Made by a program: the position numbers and the translations under genes. A stretch of DNA of 9,862 nucleotides from contig JBCCOV010000189.1 of assembly GCA_039039985.1 (NCBI GenBank), forward strand, positions 1 to 9,862. Reading direction: 5' to 3'. Each line of letters begins with the position of its first letter. Within the stretch, counting starts at the first letter, position 1. Source of the stretch: JBCBWG01 sp039039985. GTDB taxonomy: Bacteria > Pseudomonadota > Alphaproteobacteria > Rhizobiales > Hyphomicrobiaceae. The notes under the pieces are model-generated. The model saw only the letters and a program-made list of their open reading frames with translations, searched no databases and was not told the origin of the DNA. Below, piece by piece: positions 6,633 through 9,862 of this stretch.

Positions 6633-7580
6633 ATGACAGCGATACGCGCCAACAGACTCACTCACCTGACCACTTGGGACGATCACCAAGTCGGGAGCAC
6701 CGTCGAACTCGGCGGTCTGACCGTCGATCCGGCGACGTCCAGAGGGTTCGATCGTGCTTTTGTTGGGCCACGCGACGGTGCCGAAAGTGAGGCATCAACT
6801 ATGTTTTTGAGCGTGAGCTTAATGCGCCTGATCGTTGAGAGTTACCTGGCCCACGCCGAGGGCCTTGGCGCACCGGGCGTCGACGCACTCCTGCGGTTGC
6901 GACCGGCGCAACTTGGGGGAGAACTCCAAGCACGCATGACATGCCTGGCCAAACGCCCGCTCGGATCGCGGCCCGAAGTGGGACTGGCTGATATCATGTT
7001 TGACGTCACACGCGATGATGGCGAACGTGTGCTCTCGTGGCGCAATAAGCAGTTCATGCGGATCAGGGATCCGGAGAGCGCTCAAGCTTCGGCGGAAGCT
7101 CCGGGCGTGGCGAAGCTCCAGGTCAATGCTCACGACGAACCGGCACCAACCATTCAGTTAGGCCAGCACACATTCACCCGCCAACAGATCTTGGCGTTTG
7201 CGGGAGCCTATGACCCACAACCGTTCCATCTCGACGATCGTGCAGCTTCCAAGAGCCTGTTCGGCGCGCTTTGCGCGTCGGGCTGGCACACCTGCGCCGT
7301 CTGGACGCGACTGTTTCGCGATTACATGATCCGCAACCGCGAGATGTCGCCGTATCCGACGCAAGTCTCACCACTTCCGGACTTTGACCGTTTGCAGGAT
7401 CTGAAGTGGATTCGGCCCGTGTTTGTGGATGACGTTATCAGCTTCTCGATGCGTGAGATCGGGACATCCACTCCGGAGAATGGATCAACTGCACGTGTGT
7501 TTGAGGCCCTCGGCATCGATGCGTCGGACCGGCCGGTTTTTCAGGTTACGGCCGTTCAGAGAGACGCAGACATAACGTGA
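6633..7580 (+). CDS. MaoC-like double-hotdog dehydratase/hydratase
   Basis: MaoC/hydratase-2 proteins add or remove water at the C2-C3 double bond of acyl-CoA thioesters. The 315-residue product reads as two hotdog domains. The C-terminal one (about 175-310) has an intact signature, AYDPQPFHLD, with D194 and H199 five residues apart as in the R-hydratase active site, followed by ASGWHTCAVWTRL around the central helix. The N-terminal one (about 10-145) keeps a late conserved block (SRPEVGLADIMFDV, about 112-125) but lacks the catalytic Asp/His signature. AGAGGT at 6617-6622 supports ATG 6633. Adjacent MaoC-type genes often follow ychF in Hyphomicrobiales (recalled, not checked), so this may be a fused version. 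It is divergent from the ParA-like gene (98-base gap, no clear promoter) and ends 11 bases from the converging aldolase gene. The substrate is unknown. Confidence 0.88.
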   Translation: MTAIRANRLTHLTTWDDHQVGSTVELGGLTVDPATSRGFDRAFVGPRDGAESEASTMFLSVSLMRLIVESYLAHAEGLGAPGVDALLRLRPAQLGGELQARMTCLAKRPLGSRPEVGLADIMFDVTRDDGERVLSWRNKQFMRIRDPESAQASAEAPGVAKLQVNAHDEPAPTIQLGQHTFTRQQILAFAGAYDPQPFHLDDRAASKSLFGALCASGWHTCAVWTRLFRDYMIRNREMSPYPTQVSPLPDFDRLQDLKWIRPVFVDDVISFSMREIGTSTPENGSTARVFEALGIDASDRPVFQVTAVQRDADIT

Positions 7581-7591
7581 GGGCCGATGGC

Positions 7592-8308
7592 TTACGCCTT
7601 TGCGTTGGCCTGACCATAACTCTTGAAACGCTCCAATACGTCGACCATCTGCTTCTGGTTGAGCACCTTTGGGCCGCCAAGTGTCAGAACACTGCAGTAC
7701 TGCGTGGCCAGTTCTTCGACCTCACGCGCCAGGTCCAATGCCGCAGCCATGGTGTCGCCAAGCGCGATCATGCCGTGGTTTGCCATGAGGCAGGCGTCGC
7801 GCGCTTCAAGCCCTACCGCGACATGTGCCGCCAGCTCGTCGGTGCCGAACGCGGCATACGGAACGCAGGGGATGTCCGCCCCGCCGGCCACAGCGACCAT
7901 GTAATGAAACGCCGGGATCGGCTCATGGCGGCAGGCCAGAATGGTCGCGTGCCGCGAATGGGTGTGGACCACGGCATGCCGGTCCGGTCGAGCCTGAAGC
8001 GCCGACAGATGAAAGCGCCACTCACTTGAGGGTTTCCGCTGACCATCCGGCACATCACCGTCAGACGAGACCAGAACGACGTCATCGACGGTAATGTCGC
8101 TATAGGGCATTCCGGACGGCGAGATCAGCATGCCGTCGCCAAACCTGACCGAAACATTCCCGGATTTTCCAGGCGTGAGACCGCTGGCCTCAAGTGTCAG
8201 ACCGGCAGTTACGACCTGCTTTCGTGCCGCCGTTTCAGCACGCGACCGGCGCGACGTTGAAGACCGTTTGCCGGGCGATGCCTGTGCCTTACGTGCTGCA
8301 CGTGCCAT
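7592..8308 (-). CDS. Class II aldolase, FucA-like (candidate DHAP-shunt aldolase)
   Basis: These Zn-dependent aldolases split sugar 1-phosphates into dihydroxyacetone phosphate and an aldehyde. The 238-residue product matches E. coli fuculose-1-phosphate aldolase with a constant offset of 23 residues: GNVS at 50-53, catalytic Glu E96 (FucA E73), zinc ligands H115, H117 and H178 (H92, H94, H155), and Y136 (Y113). A C-terminal Tyr in FKSYG (Y231) corresponds to FucA Y209. The roughly 61-residue gap between the second and third His fits aldolases rather than MtnB dehydratases. The start is ATG 8308 because GGAG lies six bases upstream; an in-frame ATG at 8389 has no such site. Before the FucA-like start there are 23 extra residues rich in Arg, Lys and Ser. 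With mtnA nearby on the same strand, the likely substrates are 5-methylthioribulose or 5-deoxyribulose 1-phosphate; fuculose phosphate remains possible. Confidence 0.9.
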   Translation of the reverse strand: MARAARKAQASPGKRSSTSRRSRAETAARKQVVTAGLTLEASGLTPGKSGNVSVRFGDGMLISPSGMPYSDITVDDVVLVSSDGDVPDGQRKPSSEWRFHLSALQARPDRHAVVHTHSRHATILACRHEPIPAFHYMVAVAGGADIPCVPYAAFGTDELAAHVAVGLEARDACLMANHGMIALGDTMAAALDLAREVEELATQYCSVLTLGGPKVLNQKQMVDVLERFKSYGQANAKA

Positions 8309-8449
8309 AAGGTGCTCCGTCGTTCTGACCGTCCCCCTTTTTTGGGGCTTGGCTGTGGGGCGGCAAAGAATTCCGCCGAATGCGGACATGATCTAGCGGA
8401 CGTGTTTTAGCCGCCGACAGACACAACGCAATGTAAGGACTGCCCTGCC

Positions 8450-8839
8450 ATGTCATTTCCATTGCCGGTGACCGTCCTGACCGGCTTCCCCGGTTCCGGC
8501 AAGACAACACGTCTGAAATCGCTCCTGCAGTCTCCGGCCATGACTGGCACGGTCGTGATCGTCAATGAATGCGGCGAGGTTGGTCTTGACGACGCTCTGG
8601 TCGAGGCCCGCGGCGAAGATATGATCATGCTGCCGTCCGGCTGTGTCTGCTGCGCGGTCGGCGGCGATCTTGTGACCGCTCTGAAGTCTCTTGCCGATCG
8701 CGCGATGGGCGGAGAAATCGGCGAGCTGAAACGACTGGTCGTAGAGACGTCCGGCCTTGCCGACCCGGCGCCGATTGCACTTACGCTTATGACGGAGGAC
8801 GATCTCTTTCGGCTTTATCGCCATCACACAGCCGACTGA
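8450..8839 (+). pseudogene. Truncated G3E (CobW/COG0523-family) GTPase
   Basis: G3E GTPases of this family are metallochaperones or metal-insertion proteins, usually 300-400 residues long. This frame encodes only 129 residues but begins like a normal member: Walker A GFPGSGKTT (12-20), the NECGEVGLDD switch region (39-48), the metal-binding GCVCC motif (64-68) and ETSGLADPAP (99-108). It stops with TGA right after LFRLYR, where family members continue into the second half of the GTPase domain, the NKxD motif and the C-terminal domain. The 89 bases left before the mtnA stop are too short for the missing part, and neither other plus frame resumes recognisable homology. A deletion therefore seems likelier than a simple frameshift. 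AAGGA lies about 12 bases before the ATG. It is on the opposite strand between the aldolase gene and mtnA. A functional short protein is possible but unlikely. Confidence 0.72.
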
Positions 8840-8928
8840 ACACATGACCGATCCCGTCTAATCGGCTCAACAAGGGCCTACCCCCGTTGACCATCAACTT
8901 TCCACGTCCGCGCGACACTTGCACGGCC

Positions 8929-9862
8929 CTATTTGGCATCCGGATAGAGCTTGCGGAGACCGTCTGCGCTCGCATCCGTAAGGCCGCGCTCGGTGATGAA
9001 ACCGGTCACCAGACGCGCTGGTGTCACATCAAATGACGGATTGCCGGCCGGTGAACCGGGTGCCGCGATATCAACCGTGACCACGGTGCCATCCGGCAAC
9101 CGGCCCGTCATCGCCAGCACTTCATCGGTCGCGCGTTCTTCGATCTCGATGGCAAAGCCATCATCGTTGGCCCAGTCAATCGTCGTATAGGGCAACGCAA
9201 CGTAGAACGGCACGTCATTGTCTCGCGCGGCCAGCGCCTTTAGGTACGTACCGATCTTGTTTGCAACATCGCCGTTCGCCGTGACGCGATCGGTTCCAAC
9301 GATAACCAGATCCACCTCGCCGTGCTGCATCAGATGGCCACCGGCGTTATCGACGATGATGGTGTGTGGAACGCCATGTGCGCCGAGTTCAAACGCCGTC
9401 AGCGCGGCGCCTTGATTGCGCGGGCGGGTCTCGTCGACCCACACGTGAACTGGAATACCGGCATCATGCGCCTGGTAAATTGGCGATGTCGCCGTTCCCC
9501 AGTCCACGCAGGCGATCCAACCGGCATTGCAGTGGGTCAGCACGTTCACCGGCTGGCCTGCCGGTTTGCGCTCTGCGGCCGCCTTGATCAGCTCCAGGCC
9601 ATGAACGCCGATCTGACGGCAGATTTCGACGTCTGCATCGCAGATTTCAGAGGCACGCGCGTACGCGGCCTCCACGCGCTGCGCATGGGGCAGATTGCGA
9701 ACCGCTGCCAACATTTCCGCCGTCGCCCAGCGCAGGTTAACCGCAGTCGGGCGTTGTTCATTCAAGGACGCCGCGGCCGCTTCCAGCGCGTCGTCCGACG
9801 CATCCTTGCGCAAGGCCAAACACATACCGTACGCGGCAGTCGCACCAATGAGTGGCGCCCCG
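8929..9862 (-). CDS. mtnA: S-methyl-5-thioribose-1-phosphate isomerase, 5' end cut by window
   Basis: MtnA converts the aldose 5-methylthioribose 1-phosphate to the ketose 5-methylthioribulose 1-phosphate in salvage of 5'-methylthioadenosine; related enzymes also act on 5-deoxyribose 1-phosphate. The frame stays open past the internal ATG at 9825 to the window end and encodes the family segment GAPLIGATAAYG, so about 50 N-terminal residues lie outside. Diagnostic blocks are THCNAGWIACVDWGTA (catalytic Cys), VDETRPRNQGA, TIIVDNAGGHLM and IVGTDRVTANGDVANKIGTY (catalytic Asp). The stop is TAG at 8929-8931. Related eIF2B-like proteins are less likely given these motifs. The FucA-like aldolase lies downstream on the same strand, about 620 bases from this stop codon to its start, with the truncated G3E gene between. 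A kinase or phosphorylase upstream would complete the pathway but is outside the window. Confidence 0.94.
   Translation of the reverse strand, partial: GAPLIGATAAYGMCLALRKDASDDALEAAAASLNEQRPTAVNLRWATAEMLAAVRNLPHAQRVEAAYARASEICDADVEICRQIGVHGLELIKAAAERKPAGQPVNVLTHCNAGWIACVDWGTATSPIYQAHDAGIPVHVWVDETRPRNQGAALTAFELGAHGVPHTIIVDNAGGHLMQHGEVDLVIVGTDRVTANGDVANKIGTYLKALAARDNDVPFYVALPYTTIDWANDDGFAIEIEERATDEVLAMTGRLPDGTVVTVDIAAPGSPAGNPSFDVTPARLVTGFITERGLTDASADGLRKLYPDAK

Noticed and set aside
8333..8346. C5-T6-G4 stretch upstream of the aldolase gene as a terminator
   Set aside because: The stem is only four G-C pairs, and it lies in a 5' region rather than after a gene.
8309..8389. ATG 8389 as the aldolase start
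   Set aside because: It adds 27 residues with no homology and lacks a ribosome-binding site, whereas GGAG sits six bases before ATG 8308.
8830..8898. Short inverted repeats after the G3E fragment (AGCCGA/TCGGCT and GTTGA/TCAAC)
   Set aside because: The first has a 26-base loop and the second a five-pair stem; both are within chance expectation.

Overview
The window looks like chromosomal DNA from an alphaproteobacterium, most likely of the order Hyphomicrobiales. This rests on the high G+C content (roughly 60% by eye), the run prs - rplY (ctc-type L25) - pth - ychF, and family details such as a peptidyl-tRNA hydrolase with a long basic C-terminal tail. The genus cannot be fixed from the sequence.

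Positions 1-5070, plus strand, are a housekeeping block. It opens with the 3' part of a protein made of two copies of one domain. A 269-base intergenic region rich in inverted repeats follows, then prs (PRPP synthesis), rplY with its own likely promoter and a structured leader, pth (recycling of peptidyl-tRNA) and ychF (ribosome-associated NTPase). The last three share a translation theme; prs supplies the precursor of nucleotides, histidine and tryptophan.

Positions 5071-7580 look more accessory. A minus-strand ParA/MinD-like ATPase has an unusual hydrophobic and proline-rich N-terminal half and no visible ParB partner. Divergent from it is a plus-strand double-hotdog MaoC-type protein whose active-site signature survives only in the C-terminal half.

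Positions 7592-9862 carry two minus-strand genes: a fuculose-phosphate-aldolase-like class II aldolase, with every key FucA residue in place, and the 3' part of mtnA (5-methylthioribose-1-phosphate isomerase). Together they fit the DHAP shunt for salvaging 5'-methylthioadenosine and 5'-deoxyadenosine. Between them, on the opposite strand, is a G3E (CobW-family) GTPase cut short after its N-terminal third, probably a decaying remnant.

The observations most worth a second look are the aldolase-mtnA pair, the alternative base pairing in the prs leader, the composite ParA-like protein, the half-degenerate MaoC fusion and the truncated G3E gene. No rRNA, tRNA, CRISPR array, insertion sequence or phage gene was seen.
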